Translations under genes and position numbers: made by a program
Shown: in pieces, positions 23,913-32,903 of the stretch
How the letters are laid out: every line of letters starts with the position of its first letter
How positions within the stretch are numbered: the stretch's first letter is position 1
Notes under the pieces: generated by a model
What the model saw: only the letters and a program-made list of their open reading frames with translations
Told to the model about the DNA's origin: nothing
Database searches by the model: none
NCBI RefSeq assembly: GCF_034720595.1
Contig: NZ_JAYESJ010000001.1
Location: forward strand, 126,501 to 190,500
Length of the DNA stretch: 64,000 nt
Direction: 5' to 3'
Origin: Rhizobium sp. CC-YZS058
GTDB lineage: Bacteria > Pseudomonadota > Alphaproteobacteria > Rhizobiales > Rhizobiaceae

Positions 23913-24800
23913 ATGACCTTCCAACCACGCATGACGAACAGCATTTCCGGCTTCGAGCGGATCGGCCATTGGACGCGGCGCGCGCTCGGTGGGGTGGTGG
24001 CGGATTTGTGGGATGTCTCCTGTTCGCCGCTCGCTGGCGGGCAGTATGTCGCCTCCGACCCCCGCCTGTTCATCGTTCTCGAAAGTGCCGGCGAGAGCGG
24101 GCGGCATATGGCGCTCAGCCCGCACGGTCGGCGGCGGTCGCCACCCCAGGCCGTGCTTCGCCATATGTCCTTCATTCCCGCCGGCATGACGCTCGATCTC
24201 GAGCTGAACGGCGTGCGCGCGCTTCGCCATCTCGATCTGCATATCGATGCAGCCGCACTCTCGCGCCGTCTCGGCTCCGCACTCGATCCGGCGGAACTCG
24301 AAGTGCCGCGCTTCTGCCGAATGGAGCCGCGTCTGCTGCAGCTTGCGGACCTGCTCGCCGCCGACTGCGCGGGCCCGGCGCCATTGCATGATCTCTACGC
24401 TGAGGGGCTGGCCCATGCCCTGCTTGCCGCCGTGCTCGAACTGCCGAGGGTCGAGCCGCCCAAGGCCGGCGCGCTGGCGCCGTGGCAAGTGCGGCGGGTG
24501 ACCGCGTTTCTGGAGGCGGAATGCCAGCGAGCCATTCGCCTGGACGAGCTGGCGGCGCTTGTGGGGCTTTCGCCCTCGCACTTCAGTCAGGCGTTCAAGA
24601 GCGCCACCGGGCTGCCGCCGCATCGCTATCAACTGGTTGCGCGTATCGAGCGCGCCAAGCGCCTGCTCGCCACCGGCAGGTTCAGCCTGTCGGATGTCGC
24701 GACCGAATGTGGCTTTGCCGATCAACCGCATTTCACCCGTGTCTTCCGCCAGCGGGTCGGTCTGGCACCCGGGCAGTGGCTGCGTCAGGAGCGCGGTTGA
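23913..24800 (+). CDS. AraC-family transcriptional regulator, likely of the adjacent siderophore receptor
   Basis: The 295-residue protein has a variable N-terminal sensing region and a C-terminal double helix-turn-helix (about 195-292). The latter has the signature elements AALVGLSPSHFSQAFKSATG, RIERAKRLLATGRFSLSDVA and CGFADQPHFTRVFRQRVG. It lies 166 bases upstream of a TonB-dependent receptor gene on the same strand, an arrangement known for siderophore-sensing AraC activators. An in-frame ATG at 23931 is an alternative start; neither has a strong ribosome binding site. Confidence 0.88.
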   Translation: MTFQPRMTNSISGFERIGHWTRRALGGVVADLWDVSCSPLAGGQYVASDPRLFIVLESAGESGRHMALSPHGRRRSPPQAVLRHMSFIPAGMTLDLELNGVRALRHLDLHIDAAALSRRLGSALDPAELEVPRFCRMEPRLLQLADLLAADCAGPAPLHDLYAEGLAHALLAAVLELPRVEPPKAGALAPWQVRRVTAFLEAECQRAIRLDELAALVGLSPSHFSQAFKSATGLPPHRYQLVARIERAKRLLATGRFSLSDVATECGFADQPHFTRVFRQRVGLAPGQWLRQERG

Positions 24801-24966
24801 TCCTGCGCGGCGATGGGGCAGGCGTTGCCGGAGTGCCGCACCGGACCTGCTTTCATGGCGGGAGCGGAAAAATCTTCAAAAAGCGCAGGAAGAGACAAGC
24901 CTCGGCGTTAAACTTGATTTATCGGGTCATCTTATAGCGACGGCCTATGAGAGACAGGGGATCGGG

Positions 24967-27141
24967 ATGAAGAGAGTTTGCACGGCGCGGATGATGGCGT
25001 GGTTGGCCGGCACGGCCGTGCTATCCGGCATGGCGGGCCTCGCTTCGGCCCAGGATGCCGCATCTCCCACCCAGCTCGAAGCCTTGACGGTGGATGGCGG
25101 CGGCGACAGCCAGTCGGCAACCGGCCCTGTCGAAGGCTATGTCGCGCGCGACACGGCCACCGGCTCCAAGGCAGCCTTGCCGGTGACAGCCGTCCCCCAA
25201 TCCGTCTCGGTCCTTGGCCGTGCCGAGCTCGACGATCGGGGCGTGGTGAGCAAGATCGACGAGGCGTTGCGCTATACGGCGGGTGTCTCCACCGAACCCT
25301 TCGGTGCCGATCCGGATACGGACTGGTTCTATATTCGCGGCTTCGACGCCACCCAGAACGGTGTCTTTCTGGATGGGCTCAACCTCTACTCCTACGGCTT
25401 CGGCGGATTTCAGGCGGATGCCTTCATGCTGGAGCGGGTCGAGGTGCTGAAAGGCCCGGCTTCGGTGCTCTATGGCGGCGCCAATCCCGGCGGCATCGTG
25501 GACCTGATCCGCAAGCGCCCGCAGGACGACGCGTCGCGCACGGTGGAGATCGGCATCAACAGCTTCGGCAATGCCTTTGCCGGTTTCGACGTCAACACGC
25601 CGCTCAGCGAGGCAGTGACAACACGGATCACCGGCAAGATCGCCGGTGGCGAGGCCGAGACCGACTATACCAATGATTTCCGCGGCTTCCTCATGCCGCA
25701 GGTGCGCTTCAAGCCCGATGACGCCACCAGCCTGACAGTCTATGCCATCGCTTCGGGGCTCGACCAGCGGCATACGGGCAATGGGTTCCTGCCCTATGTC
25801 GGCACGGTCGTCGATGCACCCTACGGCAAGATCGATCGCGACGGCTTCTTTTCCGAGCCGGATCTCGACACCGGCCGCTCCGATCAGCAGATGGTGGGCT
25901 ACGAGCTGGAGCATCGCCTCGACAGCGGCATCAAGCTCTCTCAGACGCTGCGCTACAGCCATCTCGACAAGCACGAGGTGCTCTTCTACCCCTATGGCTA
26001 TGTCAACACGACCGATCCTGCCGCGCCGAATTATTATGCGCTGAACCGGATCGGCTTCGAGCACACCACGGCCGTCAACAGCTTTGCGGTCGACAACCGG
26101 GCCGAGGCCACGTTCGACACGGGGCCGGTCGCCCATCAGGCGCTGGTCGGCCTGGACTACAAGCACTACAGGCTGGACCAGGTGCAGGCGGTGCCGCGCT
26201 TTCCGGCCACGGCAACGCCCATCTCGCCGACCGATCCTCTCTATGGCCTGCCGCAACCGCCGATCGACGGCGTCTACAGCGACCAGGTCCTGACCCTGCA
26301 GCAGCTCGGCCTTTATGCACAGGATCAACTGCGCTTCGGGGAAGGCTGGCTGGTGACGCTGAACGGCCGGTACGACTGGGTGCATACCGACAGCGATGCA
26401 AGGATCGGCACCAGCTATTCGGACAGCGATGGCGCGGCCAGCGGCCGTGCGGGGCTTGGCTATGAATTCGACAATGGGGTGACGCCCTATGTCAGCGTTG
26501 CGACGTTCTTCAACCCGCTGATCGGCACTGCCGCCAATGGCGGGGCGCTGGAGCCGGAAGAAGGCCACCAGCTGGAAGGCGGCGTCAAATATGCCCCCAC
26601 CGGTTTCGATGCCCTCCTCACCGCCTCGGTCTTCCGGATCGTCAAGCAGAACGTGGCGCTGACGCGGCCGGACTTTCTGCAGGAGCAACTGGGTGAGGTG
26701 ACCTCGACCGGCTTCGAGCTCGAGGGCAAGGTCAATCTGACGGAAAACTGGAAGCTCCTTGCCTCCTACTCCTATACCGACCTCGAAATCACCGAGGATC
26801 TCAATTCCGCGCTGATCGGCAAGCGGCCCTACCTCATTCCGAAGAGCCAGGCAGCGCTCTGGGTGGACTACACGCTGACGGAAGGCCGCCTCGAGGGCAT
26901 GAGCATCGGCGGCGGTGTGCGCTATCAGGGTTCGTCCTATGCCGACACTCTCAACACGCTGAAGGTTCCGGACGCGGTGCTCGCCGACGCCGCTATCCGC
27001 TATGAGAAGGACGGCTGGGGTGCGGCGCTCAATGTCGCCAACCTGTTCGACAAGGACTATGTTCAAGGTTGCCAAGGAGAATTTACCTGCGGCTACGGCG
27101 CAGGGCGAACCGTGACGCTGAAGCTGAGCAAGACATTCTAG
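24967..27141 (+). CDS. TonB-dependent ferrichrome-type siderophore receptor
   Basis: The 724-residue protein starts at an ATG with AGGGGA upstream and a signal peptide ending ASAQ at residue 29. A TonB-box-like LEALTV follows. The plug domain shows VTAVPQSVSVLGRAELDDRG, DWFYIRGFDATQNGVFLDGL and VEVLKGPASVLYGGANPGGI. The 22-strand barrel ends VTLKLSKTF. The C-terminal cysteine pair (VQGCQGEFTCGYGAGR) and overall pattern are typical of FhuA/FoxA-like hydroxamate receptors. It imports ferric siderophore with TonB-ExbBD energy. No siderophore synthesis or ABC importer gene is adjacent, so it may serve for xenosiderophores. Confidence 0.92.
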   Translation: MKRVCTARMMAWLAGTAVLSGMAGLASAQDAASPTQLEALTVDGGGDSQSATGPVEGYVARDTATGSKAALPVTAVPQSVSVLGRAELDDRGVVSKIDEALRYTAGVSTEPFGADPDTDWFYIRGFDATQNGVFLDGLNLYSYGFGGFQADAFMLERVEVLKGPASVLYGGANPGGIVDLIRKRPQDDASRTVEIGINSFGNAFAGFDVNTPLSEAVTTRITGKIAGGEAETDYTNDFRGFLMPQVRFKPDDATSLTVYAIASGLDQRHTGNGFLPYVGTVVDAPYGKIDRDGFFSEPDLDTGRSDQQMVGYELEHRLDSGIKLSQTLRYSHLDKHEVLFYPYGYVNTTDPAAPNYYALNRIGFEHTTAVNSFAVDNRAEATFDTGPVAHQALVGLDYKHYRLDQVQAVPRFPATATPISPTDPLYGLPQPPIDGVYSDQVLTLQQLGLYAQDQLRFGEGWLVTLNGRYDWVHTDSDARIGTSYSDSDGAASGRAGLGYEFDNGVTPYVSVATFFNPLIGTAANGGALEPEEGHQLEGGVKYAPTGFDALLTASVFRIVKQNVALTRPDFLQEQLGEVTSTGFELEGKVNLTENWKLLASYSYTDLEITEDLNSALIGKRPYLIPKSQAALWVDYTLTEGRLEGMSIGGGVRYQGSSYADTLNTLKVPDAVLADAAIRYEKDGWGAALNVANLFDKDYVQGCQGEFTCGYGAGRTVTLKLSKTF

Positions 27142-27367
27142 GCTTTGTGTCGGCAAAGCCTTACGATCCAAGGGCTTGGCCGACCTTCGCCCCCTCAAAA
27201 ATTTACCAGTTGAGAAAAATTTCGGGTGTACTTTTCAAATTGGCGTGCAAGGATGCGGCCCAGCCCGGCCACGCCTGTGCGGACGGCCGGGCCCGCAGAC
27301 ATGCTCCCGAAGAACGGAGCGTGCGGGAGGACCTAGAACAATCCGTGGCAACAAATAGGGCTGCACA

Positions 27368-28360
27368 ATGAAGAAAACTCTCCTTGGTCTCCTGGCCTTT
27401 TCGATGATGTCGGCGACGGCGCTGGCGGCCGATGTCAAGCCGGCACTCATCTACGATCTGGGCGGCAAATTCGATAAGTCGTTCAACGAAGCCGCCTTCA
27501 ACGGGGCGGAAAAGTTCAAGTCAGAGACTGGCATTGCCTACCGCGATTTCGAAATCGCCAATGATTCCCAGCGCGAGCAGGCGCTCCGCCGTTTCGCTGG
27601 CGATGGCAACAACCCGATCGTCATGGCCGGCTTCAACTGGGCGGCGGCGCTGGAAAAGGTCTCCGCGGAGTATCCGGACACCAAGTTCGCCATCATCGAC
27701 ATGGTCGTCGAAAAGCCGAATGTGAAGTCGATCGTCTTCAAGGAACAGGAAGGCTCCTACCTGGTCGGCGTCCTGGCCGGCATGGCGTCCAAGTCCAAGA
27801 CCGTCTCCTTCATCGGCGGCATGGATATCCCGCTCATCCATAAGTTTGCCTGTGGATACGCCGGTGGCGCCAAGTCCACCGGGGCGGATGTGAAGGTTCT
27901 CGAAGCCTTCACCGGCACCACGCCGGAAGCCTGGAACGATCCGGTCAAGGGCGGCGAAATCGCCAAGTCGCAGTTCGACCAGGGCTCGGATGTCGTCTAC
28001 CACGCAGCCGGCGGCACGGGTGTCGGCGTTCTGCAGGCGGCGGCCGATGCAGGCAAGCTCGGCATCGGCGTCGACAGCAACCAGAACGGCCTGCAGCCGG
28101 GCAAGGTGCTGACCTCGATGCTCAAGCGCGTGGATGTGGCCGTCTACGAAAGCTTCATGAGCGCCAAGAACGACACGTTCGCCTTCGGCGTCTCCAATCT
28201 GGGCTTGAAGGAAGACGGCGTCGGCTTCGCCTTGGACGACAACAACAAGGCGCTGATCACGCCGGACATGCAGGCCGCCGTCGATAAGGCGAAGGCCGAT
28301 ATCATCGCCGGGACCCTCCAGGTGCATGATTACATGGCCGACGAAGCCTGCCCCTACTGA
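27368..28360 (+). CDS. BMP-family nucleoside ABC transporter substrate-binding protein
   Basis: The 330-residue periplasmic protein has a signal peptide cleaved after ALA at residue 20. The BMP/PnrA-family segments are visible: LIYDLGGKFDKSFNEAAFNG, DSQREQALRRFAGDGNNPIV, FKEQEGSYLVGVLAGMASKS and FIGGMDIPLI. Family members bind purine or pyrimidine nucleosides. The gene leads the nucleoside uptake and salvage locus, though slyX on the opposite strand and about 500 bases separate it from the ATPase gene, so it probably has its own promoter and higher expression. Confidence 0.93.
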   Translation: MKKTLLGLLAFSMMSATALAADVKPALIYDLGGKFDKSFNEAAFNGAEKFKSETGIAYRDFEIANDSQREQALRRFAGDGNNPIVMAGFNWAAALEKVSAEYPDTKFAIIDMVVEKPNVKSIVFKEQEGSYLVGVLAGMASKSKTVSFIGGMDIPLIHKFACGYAGGAKSTGADVKVLEAFTGTTPEAWNDPVKGGEIAKSQFDQGSDVVYHAAGGTGVGVLQAAADAGKLGIGVDSNQNGLQPGKVLTSMLKRVDVAVYESFMSAKNDTFAFGVSNLGLKEDGVGFALDDNNKALITPDMQAAVDKAKADIIAGTLQVHDYMADEACPY

Positions 28361-28366
28361 TCGCGC

Positions 28367-28396
28367 AACGCGGGGGCCCTTGCCGGCTCCCGCGTT
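28367..28396. terminator. hairpin between bmp and slyX
   Basis: AACGCGGG and CCCGCGTT form a perfect 8-bp stem with a 14-base loop, 6 bases after the bmp stop codon and between convergent genes. No T-run follows, so it is only a possible terminator or mRNA-stabilising stem. Confidence 0.45.
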
Positions 28397-28430
28397 CGAG
28401 GGCCCGATGCGAAAAGCGCCGGGTCCTCGA

Positions 28431-28667
28431 TCAGTAATGCGGTGGTCGCGTGATGGCCGGCGCGTCGAGCGTCTGTTCCTCGAGCGTCAGGAATCGTTCG
28501 GTGAGGCGGTCGAGCTTGGCGCGCATCTGCGCCACGCTCGTCCACTGCTTGGCAAGTTCAGCGGACAGATCCTCGATGATGCGCGCCTGATGGGCCACCG
28601 TTTCCTCCAGCCGGATAATGCGCTCGGCCTCGCTGCTGGTCATGTCTTTGCCCTTCTGCTCGCTCAT
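28431..28667 (-). CDS. slyX: SlyX family protein
   Basis: The 78-residue product is an acidic coiled coil (RIIRLEETVAHQARIIEDLS, AELAKQWTSV) ending in ITRPPHY. The terminal PPHY and the E-T-x-A-x-Q-x-x-x-I-E-x-L-S pattern are the marks of SlyX. The cellular role of SlyX is not established. It sits alone, convergent with the bmp gene, and interrupts the nucleoside transport locus on the opposite strand. Confidence 0.88.
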   Translation of the reverse strand: MSEQKGKDMTSSEAERIIRLEETVAHQARIIEDLSAELAKQWTSVAQMRAKLDRLTERFLTLEEQTLDAPAITRPPHY

Positions 28668-28865
28668 TTCCCTGCTATAGAGGCAAAGAGAGGCGAAAGT
28701 TAAGGGCATGGCGACGGATCCGTCTGTGGTTCCTTGAAGGAATGCTTGGCCCGGTCGCAGATTGCCGAGCTGAAATGACAAGGCCGTTCGGGTGATTGCC
28801 CGAACAGGAAAGAGGCAGGCCCTGCGGACTGGTCCGGCAGGGCGAAGGGAGCAGGACGCGCCGTC

Positions 28866-30401
28866 ATGAGCGATTTTGCCATCGAGCTTCGCGGCATCGA
28901 CAAGAGCTTCGGCCTTGTCCACGCCAACAAGGCCATCAACTTGAAGGTCCGAAAGGGCACCATTCACGGCATTATCGGCGAGAACGGAGCCGGAAAATCG
29001 ACCCTGATGTCGATCCTCTACGGCTTCTACCAGGCAGACCGAGGCGAGATTCTGATCGACGGCAAGGTCCAGACGATCAAGGATCCGAACGCGGCCATTG
29101 CCGCCGGCATCGGCATGGTCCACCAGCACTTCATGCTGGTCGAGAACTTTACCGTGCTTGAGAATGTCATGCTCGGCGCCGAGGACAGCCAGATCCTCAC
29201 TGCTTCCATCTCGAAGGCGCGTGTCGAGCTCAAGCGGCTGGAGCGCGAATATGCGCTGGAGGTCAATCCCGATGCGTTGATCGAGGATCTGCCGGTCGGC
29301 CTGCAGCAGCGTGTGGAGATCCTCAAGGCGCTCTACCGCCGCGCCGATATCCTCATCCTGGACGAACCGACCGGCGTCTTGACCCCACCCGAGGCCGACC
29401 ACCTGTTCCGCATTCTCGAGCAGCTGAAGGCGCAGGGCAAAACCATCATTCTCATCACCCACAAGCTGCGCGAGATCATGGCGATCACCGACGACGTGTC
29501 CGTCATGCGCCGTGGCGAGATGGTGGCGACGCGGGTGACGAAGGAAACCTCCGTCGAGGAACTGGCCGAGCTCATGGTCGGCCGCCGTGTTCTCCTGCGG
29601 GTGGAAAAGGGCGAGGCGCATCCCGGCGCCGTCAAGCTGAAGGTGGATGGACTGACCGTCAAGGATGCGCGTGGGGTGACGATGGTCGACAACGTCTCCT
29701 TCGAGATCCGTGCCGGCGAGATCGTCGGCATTGCCGGCGTGGCGGGCAACGGACAGTCGGAGCTGCTCGAAACCATTGCCGGCATCCGCCGGGCGAGCGC
29801 CGGAACCGTGACGCTGAACGGCAGTGCGGTCGATGTCACCGGCCATGCCGATCCGGCCGAGCTGCGCCAGCGCGGGCTCGCCCACGTGCCGGAAGACCGC
29901 CACCATGTGGGCCTCGTGCTGAAATTCGAGGAAAGCGAGAACGCGATCCTCGGCTATCACCGGGATCCGCGCTTTTCCAAGGGGGCGCTCTTGGATGTCG
30001 GCGCCATTCGCCGCGATGCCGAAGAGAAGATTGGCCGCTACGATATCCGCCCGCCAAACCCGCGGCTGAAGACCGCCAATTTCTCCGGCGGCAACCAGCA
30101 GAAGATCGTTCTGGCGCGGGAAATGGAGCGCGGGCCGGAGGTGCTCATCATCGGCCAGCCGACGCGCGGCGTCGATGTCGGCGCCATCGAGTTCATTCAC
30201 AAGCGCATCATCGAAATGCGCGACCAGGGCAAGGCCGTGCTGCTCGTCTCCGTCGAGCTCGACGAGATCCGCGCCCTGTCCGACCGGATCCTCGTCATGT
30301 TCGCCGGCCGGATCGTCGGCGAGCGCGGCGCGGATGCCGGTGAAGGCGACCTCGGCCTGTTGATGGCCGGCATCGAAAACCGCATGGAGGCGGCCGAGTG
30401 A
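28866..30401 (+). CDS. nucleoside ABC transporter ATPase (two ATPase domains)
   Basis: The 511-residue protein contains two ABC domains. The first has Walker A GENGAGKSTL (about residues 38-47), Walker B ILILDEPTGVLTPPEA and switch ITHKLRE. The second has the degenerate Walker A GVAGNGQSEL and signature FSGGNQQKIVLAREM, the pattern of the sugar/nucleoside (RbsA, NupA-like) class. It energises import with the two permeases that follow and overlaps the first by 4 bases (GTGA). Confidence 0.94.
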   Translation: MSDFAIELRGIDKSFGLVHANKAINLKVRKGTIHGIIGENGAGKSTLMSILYGFYQADRGEILIDGKVQTIKDPNAAIAAGIGMVHQHFMLVENFTVLENVMLGAEDSQILTASISKARVELKRLEREYALEVNPDALIEDLPVGLQQRVEILKALYRRADILILDEPTGVLTPPEADHLFRILEQLKAQGKTIILITHKLREIMAITDDVSVMRRGEMVATRVTKETSVEELAELMVGRRVLLRVEKGEAHPGAVKLKVDGLTVKDARGVTMVDNVSFEIRAGEIVGIAGVAGNGQSELLETIAGIRRASAGTVTLNGSAVDVTGHADPAELRQRGLAHVPEDRHHVGLVLKFEESENAILGYHRDPRFSKGALLDVGAIRRDAEEKIGRYDIRPPNPRLKTANFSGGNQQKIVLAREMERGPEVLIIGQPTRGVDVGAIEFIHKRIIEMRDQGKAVLLVSVELDEIRALSDRILVMFAGRIVGERGADAGEGDLGLLMAGIENRMEAAE

Positions 30402-31534
30402 GCAACCCTTATGCCAAGCTGCCGGGATGGGCCGAATATGGGCTCATCCCCTTCATCAATCTGGTGGTCGCTTTCCTTGTTGCCGGCCTCGTGGTGCTGC
30501 TCGTCGGTGAAAATCCGCTGAACGCCGCCTATCACATGGTCAACGGCGCGTTCGGTCGCGGCGAATATATCGGCTTCACGCTCTATTACGCGACGACCTT
30601 CATCTTCACCGGGCTTGCCGTTGCCGTTGCCTTCCATGCCGGCCTGTTCAACATCGGCGGCGAGGGGCAGGCCTATATCGGGGGCATCGGCGTGGCGCTC
30701 GTCTGTCTCTGGTTCGACCGCACGCTGCCCTGGTTCGTGGTCTTTCCGCTGGCGATTCTCGGCTCGGCGCTGTTCGGCGCGCTCTGGGCCTTCCTGCCCG
30801 GCTGGCTGCAGGCCAAGCGCGGCAGCCACATCGTCATCACCACCATCATGTTCAATTTCATCGCCTCGAGCCTGATGGTCTATCTCCTGACCCGGGTCTT
30901 GAAGCCGCTCGGCTCCATGGCGCCGCAGACGCGGACCTTCGAGGCCGGCGGGCAACTGCCGAAGCTCGACTGGCTGCTCGCCCTTTTCGGTCTCGATGTC
31001 GGCAACGCGCCGTTCAACATTTCCTTCCTGCTGGCGCTCGTCGCCGCCTTCGGCTGCTGGCTGCTGATCTGGCGAACCCGGCTCGGCTACGAGATGCGCG
31101 TCATGGGCCACAGCCCCTCCGCGGCGCGCTATGCCGGCATCCGCGACCAGCGCATCACCGTGATCGCCATGATGATTTCGGGCGCGCTGGCCGGCATGAT
31201 GGCGCTGAACCCGATCATGGGCGAGCAGTTCCGCATGCAGCTCGACTTCGTTCAGGGTGCAGGCTTCGTCGGCATCGCCGTGGCGCTGATGGGGCGTTCG
31301 CATCCGGCCGGCATCATTCCGGCCGCCATCCTGTTCGGCATGCTCTACCAGGGCGGGGCGGAAATCGCCTTCGAAATGCCGACGATCTCGCGCGACATGA
31401 TCGTCATCATCCAAGGCCTCGTCATCCTGTTTGCCGGCGCGCTGGAAAACATGTTCCGCCCGGCGATCGGCCAGGCCTTTGCCCGTTTTTCCCGCCGCGA
31501 TGGCGCGGCCTCTGCCCAAACCAAGGGAGCCTGA
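30398..31534 (+). CDS. nucleoside ABC transporter permease 1
   Basis: The start is a GTG overlapping the ATPase stop. The 378-residue protein has eight to ten hydrophobic helices and the BPD_transp_2 pattern (AFHAGLFNIGGEGQAYIGGI, GYEMRVMGHSPSAARYAGI, AGFVGIAVALMGRSHPAGII), as in NupB/RbsC-like permeases. It pairs with the permease encoded 3 bases downstream to form the membrane channel. Confidence 0.93.
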   Translation: MSNPYAKLPGWAEYGLIPFINLVVAFLVAGLVVLLVGENPLNAAYHMVNGAFGRGEYIGFTLYYATTFIFTGLAVAVAFHAGLFNIGGEGQAYIGGIGVALVCLWFDRTLPWFVVFPLAILGSALFGALWAFLPGWLQAKRGSHIVITTIMFNFIASSLMVYLLTRVLKPLGSMAPQTRTFEAGGQLPKLDWLLALFGLDVGNAPFNISFLLALVAAFGCWLLIWRTRLGYEMRVMGHSPSAARYAGIRDQRITVIAMMISGALAGMMALNPIMGEQFRMQLDFVQGAGFVGIAVALMGRSHPAGIIPAAILFGMLYQGGAEIAFEMPTISRDMIVIIQGLVILFAGALENMFRPAIGQAFARFSRRDGAASAQTKGA

Positions 31535-31537
31535 GCC

Positions 31538-32509
31538 ATGGACCTGTTCCAAACGCTGATCGCGCTTCTGGAATCGACCATCCGCGTCTCCGTGCCGCTC
31601 ATTTTCGCGGCACTGGCAGGGCTCTTCACCGAGCGCGCGGGCGTCTTCGATATCGGGCTTGAAGGCAAGATGCTGGCCGGCGCCTTCGCAGCCGGCGCAG
31701 TCGCAGCCGTCACCGGTTCGGTCTGGATGGGGCTTTTGGCCGCCATCCTCATCTCGGTCGCTCTCTCGCTCGTCCACGGCTATGCCTCGATCACCCAGCG
31801 CGGCAGCCAGATCGTTTCGGGTGTTGCGATCAACTTCATCGTGGCCGGTGCCACGGTCATCCTGGGGGAAGCCTGGTTCCGCCAGGGCGGGCGGACGCCG
31901 GCCTTGAGCGCGGGCGCGCGCTTTCAGGTCATCGAGTTCCCCTTCGCCGCCGAGATCCGGCCGATCCCGATCATCGGGCCGATCTATGCCGACATTCTCT
32001 CCGGCCACTTCCTGCTGACCTACCTGGCCTTCGCCATGGTGCCCTTCAGCTGGTGGATCCTGTACCGCACCCGTTTTGGCCTGCGCCTGCGCGCTGTCGG
32101 GGAGAATCCGGGTGCCGTGGATACGGCCGGCATCTCGGTGATCTGGCTGCGCTATCGCGCCGTCATCTGCTGCGGCATCCTCACGGGGCTGGCCGGCGCC
32201 TATCTGTCGCTCGCCATGACCGCCGGCTTCGTGAAGGGCATGACGGCAGGCAAGGGCTATATCGCGCTCGCCGCGCTGATCTTCGCCAAGTGGAAGCCGG
32301 TCAATGTCATGCTGGCCTGCCTGCTGTTCGGCTTTCTCGATGCGCTCGCCATCCGCCTGCAGGGCAATCCCCTGCCGCTGATCGGCCAGGTGCCGGTGCA
32401 GCTCATGCAGGCGCTGCCCTATATCCTCACCGTCATCCTGCTTGCCGGCTTCATCGGCAAGGCCATCCCGCCCAAGGCCGGCGGCATCCCTTATGTGAAG
32501 GAGCGCTGA
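31538..32509 (+). CDS. nucleoside ABC transporter permease 2
   Basis: The 323-residue inner-membrane protein shows the second-permease pattern of the nucleoside class (PLIFAALAGLFTERAGVFDI, GLEGKMLAGAFAAG, then RTRFGLRLRAVGENPGAVDT and GMTAGKGYIALAALIFAKWK). AGGGAG lies upstream of the ATG. It is followed at 4 bases by cdd, tying transport directly to nucleoside catabolism. Confidence 0.93.
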   Translation: MDLFQTLIALLESTIRVSVPLIFAALAGLFTERAGVFDIGLEGKMLAGAFAAGAVAAVTGSVWMGLLAAILISVALSLVHGYASITQRGSQIVSGVAINFIVAGATVILGEAWFRQGGRTPALSAGARFQVIEFPFAAEIRPIPIIGPIYADILSGHFLLTYLAFAMVPFSWWILYRTRFGLRLRAVGENPGAVDTAGISVIWLRYRAVICCGILTGLAGAYLSLAMTAGFVKGMTAGKGYIALAALIFAKWKPVNVMLACLLFGFLDALAIRLQGNPLPLIGQVPVQLMQALPYILTVILLAGFIGKAIPPKAGGIPYVKER

Positions 32510-32513
32510 TCCC

Positions 32514-32903
32514 ATGCAGGATCTGTTCGAAGCCGCCCGCGGCGCCATGGCCAGGGCGCATGCGCCCTATTCGAAGTTCCCGGTCGGCGCGGCGATCCGC
32601 GCCGAGGATGGGGCGATCTATGCCGGCGCCAACATCGAGAACCTCTCTTTCCCCGAGGGCTGGTGCGCCGAGACGACGGCGATCAGCCATATGATCATGG
32701 GCGGCGCGAAAAGGATCGTCGAGGTCGCCGTCATTGCCGAGAAGCTGGCGCTCTGCCCGCCCTGCGGCGGCTGCCGTCAGCGGCTCGCGGAATTTTCCGA
32801 TGCGGGCACGAAGCTCTATCTCTGTGACGAAACGGGCGTGAAGAAGACCATGACGATCGCCGAGATCCTGCCGCACAGTTTTGCGACGGATGTGATCGGA
32901 TGA
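32514..32903 (+). CDS. cdd: cytidine deaminase
   Basis: Cdd converts cytidine and deoxycytidine to (deoxy)uridine. The 129-residue length is that of the homotetrameric type, which uses three zinc cysteines. They are visible in WCAETTAI (with the catalytic Glu) and PPCGGCRQR. Other motifs are AHAPYSKFPVGAAI and AGANIENLSFPEGWC. Its stop overlaps the next start by 4 bases. Uridine produced here can be split by the thymidine/pyrimidine phosphorylase of the same operon. Confidence 0.96.
   Translation: MQDLFEAARGAMARAHAPYSKFPVGAAIRAEDGAIYAGANIENLSFPEGWCAETTAISHMIMGGAKRIVEVAVIAEKLALCPPCGGCRQRLAEFSDAGTKLYLCDETGVKKTMTIAEILPHSFATDVIG

Noticed and set aside
25021..27198. A 725-codon open frame on the minus strand
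   Set aside because: It is antisense to the siderophore receptor, with no signal, motif or ribosome binding site.
28668..30200. Minus-strand extension upstream of slyX for over 500 codons
   Set aside because: It is antisense to the transporter ATPase. SlyX itself begins at 28667 with a family-typical length.
30197..32548. A 783-codon open frame on the minus strand
   Set aside because: It is antisense to the two nucleoside permease genes; an effect of high GC.
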